Below, piece after piece: positions 38,976 to 46,652 of a DNA stretch of 64,000 nucleotides. Location of the stretch: assembly GCA_011526045.1 (NCBI GenBank), contig WYBE01000047.1, positions 62,001 to 126,000 on the forward strand, given 5' to 3'. The number at the start of each line of letters is the position of its first letter. The first letter of the stretch is position 1. The position numbers and the translations under genes were made by a program. Source of the DNA: Nevskiales bacterium (GTDB taxonomy: Bacteria > Pseudomonadota > Gammaproteobacteria > Steroidobacterales > GCA-2729495). Under the pieces are notes generated by a model that was not told where the DNA came from, did no database searches, and saw only the letters and a list, made by a program, of their open reading frames with translations.

Positions 38976-39833
38976 TCAAAATCGGCGCGAGATGCCGATG
39001 AACGGATTGTAATCGGGCGCCGACTTCGTGACGCCAAAGTTGCAACCGAAATCGAGCTGCGTGGTGTCGTTCAACGCATAGGTAAATCCAATGTCGAGCT
39101 GGCCCTGCCATTTGAACCCTGGCGCGTTGCCGGCGACGGTGAAGAATTCAATATACCCGCCGAGCTTCGAGGTGAGGTCGCGACCGAAGGTGATCGAATT
39201 GACGAACTCGGTATCACGACCACCTGCTCCGTCGCTCACAAAATCAACTTCGGTCATTGCTCCCATGCTCCAACCGCGAGGCAACTCGACCGCGAGCGGA
39301 AGAATGATTCCGCCCTCGGTCTTTCCATTACGCACGCTTGAGGCGGAGAGCGGCCATTTAACGAACGGCATGACCGCCAACGCTGTCTTGCCTTCATCAT
39401 TTCCCCACAGGTTCAACTTCACGCGCGTGGTTACATCACCGAAGCCCGATCCTCTTTCCGCCAACCCCGTCGTGCGATCTTCCACCCGGAACCGCACGTG
39501 GTTGTCCACCATAAGCTGCACATCGATGCGGTTTGTCAGGCCAACTTTCAGGTTCACGGGCGCAACATTCCAGATGCGCGTCCGCAGATCGGCCCCCGAG
39601 GTTGTGTCCTTGTCATAGGTGAACGTGGCGAGATCCATCTCCACTTGAAAATGGCCGGCATCGACCGTGTAGGCGCTCTCCGTTTGATCCGGGCGATCCG
39701 TAGAGAAATCGCGCAGCAGTTCGACCGGAGTCGGATTGAGTAGATTGAACGCATCCTTCGGGTGCGCCGCCAGGATCGCTCGTGCGGCAATGACTGCAAC
39801 CAAGCTCAGAACCAGAATTCGGTGAAACGCCAT
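38976..39833 (-). CDS. Outer-membrane transporter-like protein (phenol MetA-type)
   Basis: 285 aa with a signal peptide (MAFHRILVLSLVAVIAARAILA). The rest is beta-rich with the DRPDQTESAYTVDAGHFQVEMDLATFTYD start and repeated short strands typical of the MetA-pathway outer-membrane family (PF13557). Family members are predicted outer-membrane barrels found in many operons and not restricted to phenol. It is the only gene between the two metal modules with its own AT-rich promoter region (palindrome at 39859-39874). Substrate unknown; possibly metal-related through context. Confidence 0.7.
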   Translation of the reverse strand: MAFHRILVLSLVAVIAARAILAAHPKDAFNLLNPTPVELLRDFSTDRPDQTESAYTVDAGHFQVEMDLATFTYDKDTTSGADLRTRIWNVAPVNLKVGLTNRIDVQLMVDNHVRFRVEDRTTGLAERGSGFGDVTTRVKLNLWGNDEGKTALAVMPFVKWPLSASSVRNGKTEGGIILPLAVELPRGWSMGAMTEVDFVSDGAGGRDTEFVNSITFGRDLTSKLGGYIEFFTVAGNAPGFKWQGQLDIGFTYALNDTTQLDFGCNFGVTKSAPDYNPFIGISRRF

Positions 39834-39858
39834 CGCGCTGTTTGGTAAGCCTATTCAT

Positions 39859-39874
39859 TTTTGATTAGTCAAAA
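39859..39874. promoter_or_regulatory. Palindrome TTTTGA-TTAG-TCAAAA, probable operator
   Basis: Perfect 6-bp arms around a 4-bp centre in a markedly AT-rich stretch 25 bp before the ATG at 39833. TTGACT/TTGATT lies within it, so a bound repressor would overlap the -35 region of this gene. Confidence 0.5.
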
Positions 39875-39981
39875 TAAATTCGCTGCCATTTCAAAAACGG
39901 AGTGCCACCGTCCGAATCAAAGTCGGTCCGCCGGCCGCGTGTCGGAGAACTTTCACGGTAGCCGAGGCTATTCCATCGCGA

Positions 39982-41361
39982 CTACTCATTCTCTGTAACG
40001 GCTCCCAGCGGGATCACGGTTCTGAACTTGCCGCCACGCGATTGCCGCGGCGGTTCATCCGCGCGTTCGACACTCACGTGATCGAGATGCTTGGCAGCGA
40101 GCAAGTGGGCGAGTTCGGAGCGCACCGCCTGCCAGACGCGTTCCGATTCAGCGCCTGTGGCAACCTGCAAACGCACGCGTAAGCCCTCCGGTTTGTGCTG
40201 CACGATCTGGAATCGCTCGACGCCCGGAACGTGGTCCACTTCGAGCGCTAACGGCGGAATATCGATCCGCTGGCCGGTCTTCGTGGAAAATGTCAAAACC
40301 TCGGCGGCGCGACCTTGCACACGAATCGCAGGCAACGGATTGCCGCATGGACATGGATCGAGCCGGACGACAATACTGTCACCCAGATCGTAGCGCAGGA
40401 CCGGCTGCACACGGTTCGCAAGGTTGCTAATCAGAACTGTGTGCGACTGCTCGCCAGGAGGAACCGGCTGATAGTCCGCGTCCACCGGTTCGAGCACGAC
40501 CCAATCTGTGTTCACGTGCAGCCAGCCATGTTCACAGCTATAACTCAAAAACGGGCACTCGGTCGCGGCATAGCTGTTACCCACCTTCGTGTTGAACGCG
40601 CGCGCGATGCGCCCGTAGTCGTCAGGCGCCAATCCCTCGGCGGCGCACACGATCAGAGACGGCGCGATATTCAGCCGCCCGGCTTCTCGTTCCGCACCCA
40701 GGAGTTTCGCTACACTGGCATACGGTGCCAACACCGCGGGTTGAAACCGGTTCAATTCCTCGACCATTTCCCGGAGGTCCGTTTGCACCGAAAACGTCCG
40801 CAGCCTCTTCCGTCGTGACGGCGATTTCCGCATTCGTGCGGCGGCAACTGAAGTCGCCGAATGGCTCGTCAGCGCGGCGTTCATCGCAAGGCGTCCACCG
40901 CGCAGGATGATCTTGCACACGTCGCCGAATCCGAGCCACGCGCCCAGCATCCGCAGCATCATCGCATTCGTCACGGCGCTGCTCCGCTCATCCATGATGA
41001 AGATGCCCGGTGTGCCCGTGGTGCCCGACGTGGTGGCGAGGATGTAACGATCGAGAAAACGTTCGCCGATCAGATCGAGATTCTCCGCGAACGCGCGCGC
41101 CTTCGCGAGGGTTACATCCCGGTCGGTGCACCATTCATCGAAGCGGGCCATGAGCCGCTTCTTGTCCGTGACCGGCAGCAAAGCGGGCTCTTCTACTCGG
41201 TCGGGGAGGCGCTGGTAATGCTCGCGATAGTAGGGCGAGTGCGTGCGCGCAAACGTCACGATCTCAGCAAGACGAGCACGTTGTCGCTGCGCAATCACCT
41301 CGGCGTCGCCTCTGAGCGAGCGCCGCGCGTCCAAGATGATTGAGAGGTTCTCCCGTTTCAT
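39982..41361 (-). CDS. PaaK-like adenylate-forming ligase
   Basis: 459 aa. The ATP-binding motif is ATTSGTTGTPGIF at about residues 110-123; later motifs include SYAATECPFLSYSCEHGWLHVNTDWVVLE and RYDLGDSIVVRLDPCPCG, close to phenylacetate-CoA ligase / coenzyme F390 synthetase-type proteins. The C-terminal AMP-binding domain continues to residue 455. Substrate not predictable. Its ATG overlaps the end of a CDF transporter gene by 4 bp, so it is the last gene of metal module A. A ligase in a metal operon could make a metallophore or modify an envelope component, but no other biosynthetic gene is present. Confidence 0.8.
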   Translation of the reverse strand: MKRENLSIILDARRSLRGDAEVIAQRQRARLAEIVTFARTHSPYYREHYQRLPDRVEEPALLPVTDKKRLMARFDEWCTDRDVTLAKARAFAENLDLIGERFLDRYILATTSGTTGTPGIFIMDERSSAVTNAMMLRMLGAWLGFGDVCKIILRGGRLAMNAALTSHSATSVAAARMRKSPSRRKRLRTFSVQTDLREMVEELNRFQPAVLAPYASVAKLLGAEREAGRLNIAPSLIVCAAEGLAPDDYGRIARAFNTKVGNSYAATECPFLSYSCEHGWLHVNTDWVVLEPVDADYQPVPPGEQSHTVLISNLANRVQPVLRYDLGDSIVVRLDPCPCGNPLPAIRVQGRAAEVLTFSTKTGQRIDIPPLALEVDHVPGVERFQIVQHKPEGLRVRLQVATGAESERVWQAVRSELAHLLAAKHLDHVSVERADEPPRQSRGGKFRTVIPLGAVTENE

Positions 41362-42014
41362 GCCGCATCCTCGAATTTGCGTCTCGACGCTTTCAAATCC
41401 CTCCGCGCGTCACCGATGATCGACCAGGCCGAATGCAAAAAGAGCCCGGCGATGACCAATCCGGCCGCGAGGTCGGGCCAGCGCGTGCCACTCCATGCGA
41501 CCAACCCCGCCGCAACTATCACGATGAGATTGCCGATAGCGTCGTTGCGGGAAAACAACCAGACCGCGCGAACGTTGGCGTCACCTGTCCGATGCGGAAT
41601 CAGCACAAGAGCCGCAGTGACGTTCACGACCAGCGCCATTCCGCCAAACAATCCCATCGTCTGCGCCGCCGGTTCGTTCTCAACGAACACGCGATAAATG
41701 GCGGTGCCGATCACACCGAACCCAAGCGCGGCGAGAAACCAGCCCTGCACGAGCGCGGCCCGCGCACGCCAGACAGTGCTCCACTTTACGGCCGCCAAGC
41801 CCATGCCGGTAATCAATCCGTCACCGAAAAAATCGAGCGCGTCGGCTTTTAGCGCCTCTGATCGGCCGACAATGCTCGCGACAATCTCTACGATCGCATA
41901 TCCGATGTTGAGCGCGACGACAATCCAGAGCGCCCGAAGATAAGCGGGCGTGACATGCCTGAGATCCTTCGGGAGACCATCGTCACCGGCCTCGTTGTTA
42001 GTATCGTCTGACAT
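41358..42014 (-). CDS. Cation diffusion facilitator (CDF) transporter
   Basis: 218 aa, about six membrane helices: ALWIVVALNIGYAIVEIVASIVGRSEALKADALDFFGDGLITGMGLAAVKW at the N-terminus contains the first acidic metal site (ADALDFFGD in place of the usual HxxxD), and FSRNDAIGNLIVIVAAGLVAWSGTRWPDLAAGLVIAGLFLHSAW contains the second (NDAIGN, PDLAAG). It belongs to the small CDF branch without a C-terminal cytoplasmic domain. Good SD GAGGAG. It follows module A after a hairpin region and is coupled to the ligase gene by a 4-bp overlap. Probably Zn/Co/Cd export from the cytoplasm. Confidence 0.88.
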   Translation of the reverse strand: MSDDTNNEAGDDGLPKDLRHVTPAYLRALWIVVALNIGYAIVEIVASIVGRSEALKADALDFFGDGLITGMGLAAVKWSTVWRARAALVQGWFLAALGFGVIGTAIYRVFVENEPAAQTMGLFGGMALVVNVTAALVLIPHRTGDANVRAVWLFSRNDAIGNLIVIVAAGLVAWSGTRWPDLAAGLVIAGLFLHSAWSIIGDARRDLKASRRKFEDAA

Positions 42015-42032
42015 CGGCTCCTCTTCTGGTGA

Positions 42033-42069
42033 GGATGCGGCCGGGAGACTCCTCTACCCGGCCGCATCC
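42033..42069. terminator. Strong hairpin between module A and the CDF gene
   Basis: 13-bp perfect stem (42033-42045 with 42057-42069) and 11-nt loop. No T-tract follows, so it may attenuate read-through, protect the 3' end of the upstream message or be a processing site rather than a complete terminator. Confidence 0.55.
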
Positions 42070-42082
42070 GACCCAACTAACA

Positions 42083-42104
42083 CCGGCCCCAATGAACGGG
42101 CCGG
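42083..42104. terminator. Second, shorter hairpin
   Basis: 7-bp stem CCGGCCC (42083-42089) with GGGCCGG (42098-42104) around 8 nt, 13 bp from the stronger hairpin. Together they separate the module A core from CDF/PaaK-like genes. Confidence 0.4.
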
Positions 42105-42129
42105 AACTCATGCGCGGCACTGCACGAAC

Positions 42130-42567
42130 TCAGTCGTTACACGTGCACGCATATTCGGCGCGTTTGCACTCGCCGCACGTCTCCAGGTTGAAATCGACCC
42201 GGAAATTTTGCGGCTTGGCGTCAGCCTTCGCGCGCATTTGCACGACGACACGATAAGGATCGCCTTCGGGCAGGGGCGTCTTCGAGACGTAGCCCGTGGC
42301 GGTCTTTTCGAGGTCGATTTTCGCTCGACCGGATTTCGGTTCTGCTGTTATGGCCACGACCTGCTCACCGGGGGCGATGGGCTTGAGCGCTGCGTCGTAG
42401 AACGTGATTTCCACTTTCCGGTCCTTCGTGACGAAGAACTCGGCCTTCTGGCCGTCGGCTTCGAGCAGCCGGCCACCTTTGGGGCCGCCGACGATTTTGT
42501 CGGCAGCAAACAGAGAAGCGGCGCCGCACAAGACGACGGCCGCGATGATGAACGATTTTAGTTTCAT
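42130..42567 (-). CDS. Secreted CGECKRAEYAC-motif protein (copy 2 of 2)
   Basis: 145 aa. Signal peptide MKLKSFIIAAVVLCGAASLFA; then ADKIVGGPKGGRLLEADGQKAEFFVTKDRKVEITFYDAALKPIAPGEQVVAITAEPKSGRAKIDLEKTATGYVSKTPLPEGDPYRVVVQMRAKADAKPQNFRVDFNLETCGECKRAEYACTCND. Alignment with 32290-32772 is nearly collinear, and the C-x2-C-x6-C-x-C motif ends the protein, which lacks the His tail. It lies 58 bp after the lipoprotein gene of module A, the same order as in module B. Likely envelope metal-binding protein. Confidence 0.75.
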   Translation of the reverse strand: MKLKSFIIAAVVLCGAASLFAADKIVGGPKGGRLLEADGQKAEFFVTKDRKVEITFYDAALKPIAPGEQVVAITAEPKSGRAKIDLEKTATGYVSKTPLPEGDPYRVVVQMRAKADAKPQNFRVDFNLETCGECKRAEYACTCND

Positions 42568-42625
42568 GACGGTTGGGTTCGGAACGAGTTTGGGTTGAGC
42601 GGAACGAAATTGCCCGCGGGTGAAT

Positions 42626-43039
42626 TCATAGACGGTCGTGTTCTCCTTCGTGCGCGCGCACTTCGATTCCGGCAGTGCCCGGCGGCAGCGGATCAAGCAC
42701 GACGCGATAGCTGGCGTAGTCGGGCATTCGCCAGCGGCGCGGAATTTGTCGCGGCTCGAAGTGCTCGATGGTTCGGCGCAACACCTGACCGTCGCGGTCG
42801 AAGAGCGTGACGTCGATATGAGTGTTGGTCGTATCTTTGACTTCGATCTGTTTGACGACATAGCCGGCGACGACCAGCGGCCCCTTTTTCCGTTCGAGCC
42901 AGATTTTCGTCACCCTCACGACCGGCGAGTCCTCGGTTGTCAGTTCGAGATAGGCCACGTCGGCGGGAGGACGCCGAAACATCGCGCAACCCGCGAGGGT
43001 CAACGCGCCGAAAGCGAGGAGTGCGGCCGGCTTCTTCAT
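42626..43039 (-). CDS. Lipoprotein of a metal-locus family (copy 4 of 4)
   Basis: 137 aa, lipobox LTLAG-C18. The mature protein AMFRRPPADVAYLELTTEDSPVVRVTKIWLERKKGPLVVAGYVVKQIEVKDTTNTHIDVTLFDRDGQVLRRTIEHFEPRQIPRRWRMPDYASYRVVLDPLPPGTAGIEVRAHEGEH has the same order of strands and the ending VRAHEGEH. It is the most divergent member (RQFG is replaced by KQIE). It starts inside the RND stop (ATGA), as at 33202. Position right after the pump is conserved between modules. Confidence 0.7.
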   Translation of the reverse strand: MKKPAALLAFGALTLAGCAMFRRPPADVAYLELTTEDSPVVRVTKIWLERKKGPLVVAGYVVKQIEVKDTTNTHIDVTLFDRDGQVLRRTIEHFEPRQIPRRWRMPDYASYRVVLDPLPPGTAGIEVRAHEGEHDRL

Positions 43040-46000
43040 GGTAGTCCTCCCGGACTGTCGCCGTTCCACGGGCGGTCGCGTTCGACCCAATCGTAGAGCG
43101 CCGGTAGCACGACGAGGGTCAAAAACGTGGCGCTGAGGACGCCGCCAATCACTACCGTGGCGAGCGGGCGCTGCACCTCGGCGCCGGAACCGGTCGCCAG
43201 CGCCATCGGCACGAAGCCGAGCGAGGCCACGAGCGCTGTCATCAGCACCGGCCGGAGGCGGGTAAGCGCACCTTCAATCACCGCCTGTCGCACGGACCGC
43301 CCCTGTTCGCGGAGCTGGTTGAAAAAGCTGATCATCACGACGCCATTGAGCACGGCGACGCCCGACAGCGCGATGAAGCCAACACCGGCCGAGATGCTGA
43401 ACGGTATGCCGCGCGCCCACAACGCGAACACGCCGCCCGTCACTGCCAGCGGAATCCCCGTGTAAACTATGAACGCCTGCCGCGCACTGCCGAAGCTCGC
43501 GTAGATAAGAGCGAAGATCAGCGCCAGGGCCGATGGCACGACGATCGCCAGCCGTGCCCGCGCCGCTTGCAGGTTTTCGAACTGCCCGCCGAATTCGTAG
43601 TAGTAGCCGGCCGGCAGCTTCAGCCGTTCGCGCAGTTTTCCCTGCGCTTCATGCACGAAGCCCTCGGTATCGCGCCCGCGCACGTTGATCAGGATGGCGA
43701 CTCGCCGTTGAGTGTTTTCGCGATTGATGGTGCCCACGCGATCCGCTACGGTGACTTCGGCGAGACGCGAGAGCGGCACTTGCAGGTGCTCCTCGGTCGT
43801 GACGGGGAGGTCGTTCAATCCAGCCAGGTCGAGCCGCCGAGTTTCGGGCAACCGCACCACGACTTCGAATCGTCGATTGCCTTCCACGATGACTCCGGCC
43901 TCTTCACCTGCGAGCGCGGTGCCGACTACATCGTTGATTTCGTCGGCGTGCAGATTGAGTCGCTGCAGCGCGTCACGCTTCGGCGTCACCTCCAGCATCG
44001 GCACGCGGCCCAGCGCCTCGAATTCCACGTCGCCGCCGCCGGGGATCGAGCGCAACACATCGCGTGCCTCGGCGGCCAGCCGCTCCAATTCCGCGTAGTC
44101 GTCGCCGTAGATTTTCAGCGAGAGGTCCGCGCGCGCGCCGGCCATGATTTCGTTGAACCGCATCTGAATTGGCTGCGCGAACAGGTAGGTTTGTCCGGGA
44201 ACGGTCGCGACCAGCTCGGCGCGCATCAGCTCGATCAGATCTTGTTTCGTCGCCGTGCGGCCGTTGATCTTCCGCCACTGCTCGCGGGGACGGAAAAACA
44301 CGTTGGTGTCCGACACGTTTGGTCCCATCGGGTCCGTGGCGATTTCCGCGGTCCCGATGCGGGCGAAAATATGGCTGATCTCCGGAAACTTCTCCAAAAG
44401 CAGCCGCTCGGACTGGCGTTGCAGATCGACCGAGTGCACGAGCCCGACGCTGTTGCCGCGGATCATCTGAATCGTCACGGAACCCTCGTCGAGCTGCGGG
44501 ATGAACTCCGCACCGAGCCGCGTGAAAAGCCATACCGAAGCGCCGAAGAGCAGCACGGCTGCGAGCACTACCACGAGCCGGAGCCGCAACGCCCACGCGA
44601 GGAGGGGCGAATAGACCGCCTTCGCGATGCGCACGAGCCAGCCATCTTTCTCCTGAATGCGACCGGCCAGGAACGCCGACGAGAGCGCCGGCATGAGCGT
44701 GAGCGCCAGCAGCAACGATCCGGCGAGCGCCAGCATGACGGAGAGCGCCATCGGCTTGAACATTTTCCCTTCAATGCCCGTGAGCGCCAGAATCGGAACG
44801 TAAACGATCGTGATGATCACCACGCCGAAAAACATCGGCTTCACCACCTCGCGCGCCGAAAACTGCACCTCGTGCGCGCGCTCCTGCGGCGTGAGCACGC
44901 GCCCGAGCTTGTGCTGTCGTTCCGCCAGGTGGCGGAGCGCGTTCTCCACCATCACGACCGCGCCGTCCACGATGAGGCCGAAGTCAATCGCACCGAGGCT
45001 CATCAGATTGGCGCTTAGTTTTGCCTGCGCCATGCCGGTGAGCATGAACAGAAACGAGAGCGGAATCGCCAGCGTGACGATGAGTGCCGCGCGCCAGTTG
45101 CCGAGCATCGCAAAGAGGATCGCGGCGACGAGCACCGCGCCTTCGAGCAGGTTTTTCTCCACCGTGCGAATCGTCGCCTGCACGAGATCGGACCGATCAT
45201 AGACCGTCCGAATCTCGATGCCCGGCGGCACTTTTTCCTGAATGCTGCGCAACTTCGCCACCGCGGCGTGTGCGATCAAACGGCTGTTTTCTCCCGCCAG
45301 CATGATCGCGGCGCCGACGATGGTTTCCGAGCCATCTTCCGTTGCCGCGCCTGTCCGCACGGCGGAGCCGATGCCCACTTCCGCCAAGTCGCGAATGAGC
45401 AACGGCCGGGCGGCACCGGGGAATTTCACGGGCAGGTTCGCGATGTCTTCCAGCGTGCGCGCCCGCGTGTCGGCGCGAACAATTACGGCTTCGGCGCCTA
45501 CTTCGACCACGCCGCCGCCCGTGTTCTCGGTGCTGTTGCGCACGACCGAAACGAGCTGTGCGAAGCTAATCGCCGCATCCCCGAGCTTTTTCGGATCGGG
45601 TTCGATCACGATCTGCCGCTCGTAACCGCCGATGGCGTTGACCTCGGCCAATCCGGGCGTGGTGCGCAGCAGCGGCTTGATCGTGTAGTCATGAATGAGT
45701 CGGAGCTGTTGAAGCCGCTCGCGGGGATCGGCCGGTTTGCCCGGAGCATCCGGGCGATAGCGCACCGTGTAATAGACAATCTCGCCCAGGCCGGTCGCAA
45801 CCGGTGCCAGCTCGGGCGAGACGCCGCGCGGCAGCCGATCGCGCACGCGCGACAACCGCTCCGTCACGAGTTGGCGCAGCAGGTAGATGTTTGCGCCGTC
45901 GGCGAACGTCATCGTCACCTGCGAAAGCCCGAACTTCGACAACGAACGCAGTTCGATCATGCCGGGCAGTCCGGCCATTTCCATCTCGATCGGAGCGGTG

Positions 46001-46194
46001 ACCAGCACCTCGATTTCCTCCGGCGCGAGTGCGGGAACCGAGGTGTTGATTTGCACCTGCGGGCTCGTGATGTCCGGCACCGCGTCGATCGCGACGCGAA
46101 ACGCCGACCACACGCCGACCGCAATGAGCACGAGCGACGCGAAGGCCACGAGCCCGCGCCGTCGCAGCGAGAAATCAATGATCCGTTCCAGCAT
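43036..46194 (-). CDS. czcA: Heavy-metal efflux RND permease, CzcA-type (copy 2)
   Basis: 1052 aa from the ATG at 46194. Full-length HME-RND pump with 12 membrane helices and the helix-4 motif DFGLIVDGAVVMVEN (Zn/Co/Cd/Ni type) near residues 400-415. N-terminal SLRRRGLVAFASLVLIAVGVWSAFRVAIDAVPDIT. It is moderately similar to 33199-36372, consistent with an old module duplication. The ATG overlaps the stop of the mini-adaptor gene (TGATG) and the stop overlaps the lipoprotein start (ATGA), so four genes are translationally chained. Confidence 0.95.
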   Translation of the reverse strand: MLERIIDFSLRRRGLVAFASLVLIAVGVWSAFRVAIDAVPDITSPQVQINTSVPALAPEEIEVLVTAPIEMEMAGLPGMIELRSLSKFGLSQVTMTFADGANIYLLRQLVTERLSRVRDRLPRGVSPELAPVATGLGEIVYYTVRYRPDAPGKPADPRERLQQLRLIHDYTIKPLLRTTPGLAEVNAIGGYERQIVIEPDPKKLGDAAISFAQLVSVVRNSTENTGGGVVEVGAEAVIVRADTRARTLEDIANLPVKFPGAARPLLIRDLAEVGIGSAVRTGAATEDGSETIVGAAIMLAGENSRLIAHAAVAKLRSIQEKVPPGIEIRTVYDRSDLVQATIRTVEKNLLEGAVLVAAILFAMLGNWRAALIVTLAIPLSFLFMLTGMAQAKLSANLMSLGAIDFGLIVDGAVVMVENALRHLAERQHKLGRVLTPQERAHEVQFSAREVVKPMFFGVVIITIVYVPILALTGIEGKMFKPMALSVMLALAGSLLLALTLMPALSSAFLAGRIQEKDGWLVRIAKAVYSPLLAWALRLRLVVVLAAVLLFGASVWLFTRLGAEFIPQLDEGSVTIQMIRGNSVGLVHSVDLQRQSERLLLEKFPEISHIFARIGTAEIATDPMGPNVSDTNVFFRPREQWRKINGRTATKQDLIELMRAELVATVPGQTYLFAQPIQMRFNEIMAGARADLSLKIYGDDYAELERLAAEARDVLRSIPGGGDVEFEALGRVPMLEVTPKRDALQRLNLHADEINDVVGTALAGEEAGVIVEGNRRFEVVVRLPETRRLDLAGLNDLPVTTEEHLQVPLSRLAEVTVADRVGTINRENTQRRVAILINVRGRDTEGFVHEAQGKLRERLKLPAGYYYEFGGQFENLQAARARLAIVVPSALALIFALIYASFGSARQAFIVYTGIPLAVTGGVFALWARGIPFSISAGVGFIALSGVAVLNGVVMISFFNQLREQGRSVRQAVIEGALTRLRPVLMTALVASLGFVPMALATGSGAEVQRPLATVVIGGVLSATFLTLVVLPALYDWVERDRPWNGDSPGGLP

Positions 46195-46652
46195 CAATGT
46201 CCGTCGGCGCAGCCGACGCCCCCATTGACCGCTTGCAGTTCAGCCAGCCACAGGGCGTAGGTGCCGCGCGTGACGATGCTGTCGCCTTCGTAAAGTCCGT
46301 CCTTCACTTCATGCCACGCGCCATCGCTCGCGCCGATTTTGACCGGCGTGCGGAGGAACCATTCGCCGTTGGCGACATACACGAAATCGCCTTTGACGGT
46401 GCGGAGCAAGGCATCGGCAGGAACCGCGGCGACGCCTTTCGACTGCCTCACGTCGCGAGACGCGACCTCGCCCGTCGCGAGCCCGATGAACTTGCTGGCG
46501 GTCGGTGTGAGTTGAAGGCCGTGCCCCGCCTTGTAGTGCGCGGCCGGCTTCACCTCGACGTTGACGGTGGCGGTTTCGGCGGACGAGCGCGCGCAACCGG
46601 TGAAGGAGACGGCGGAGATCGCCGCCAGGAAGGAAACAAGAAGTGTTTTCAT
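46194..46652 (-). CDS. Extremely short RND adaptor (mini-MFP, copy 2)
   Basis: 152 aa lipoprotein (AVSFTG-C20). Only a short N-terminal piece (HYKAGHGLQLTPTASKFIGLATGEVASRDVRQSKG) and the membrane-proximal part (VAAVPADALLRTVKGDFVYVANGEWFLRTPVKIGASDGAWHEVKDGLYEGDSIVTRGTYALWLAELQAVNGG) remain. Helical hairpin, lipoyl and most of the beta-barrel domain are missing. The part that survives aligns with the C-terminal half of the 234-aa adaptor at 36397-37101. Both flanking genes are complete and overlap it by 1-4 bp, so it is unlikely to be a decaying gene. How the pump reaches the outer-membrane factor is unclear. Confidence 0.85.
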   Translation of the reverse strand: MKTLLVSFLAAISAVSFTGCARSSAETATVNVEVKPAAHYKAGHGLQLTPTASKFIGLATGEVASRDVRQSKGVAAVPADALLRTVKGDFVYVANGEWFLRTPVKIGASDGAWHEVKDGLYEGDSIVTRGTYALWLAELQAVNGGVGCADGH

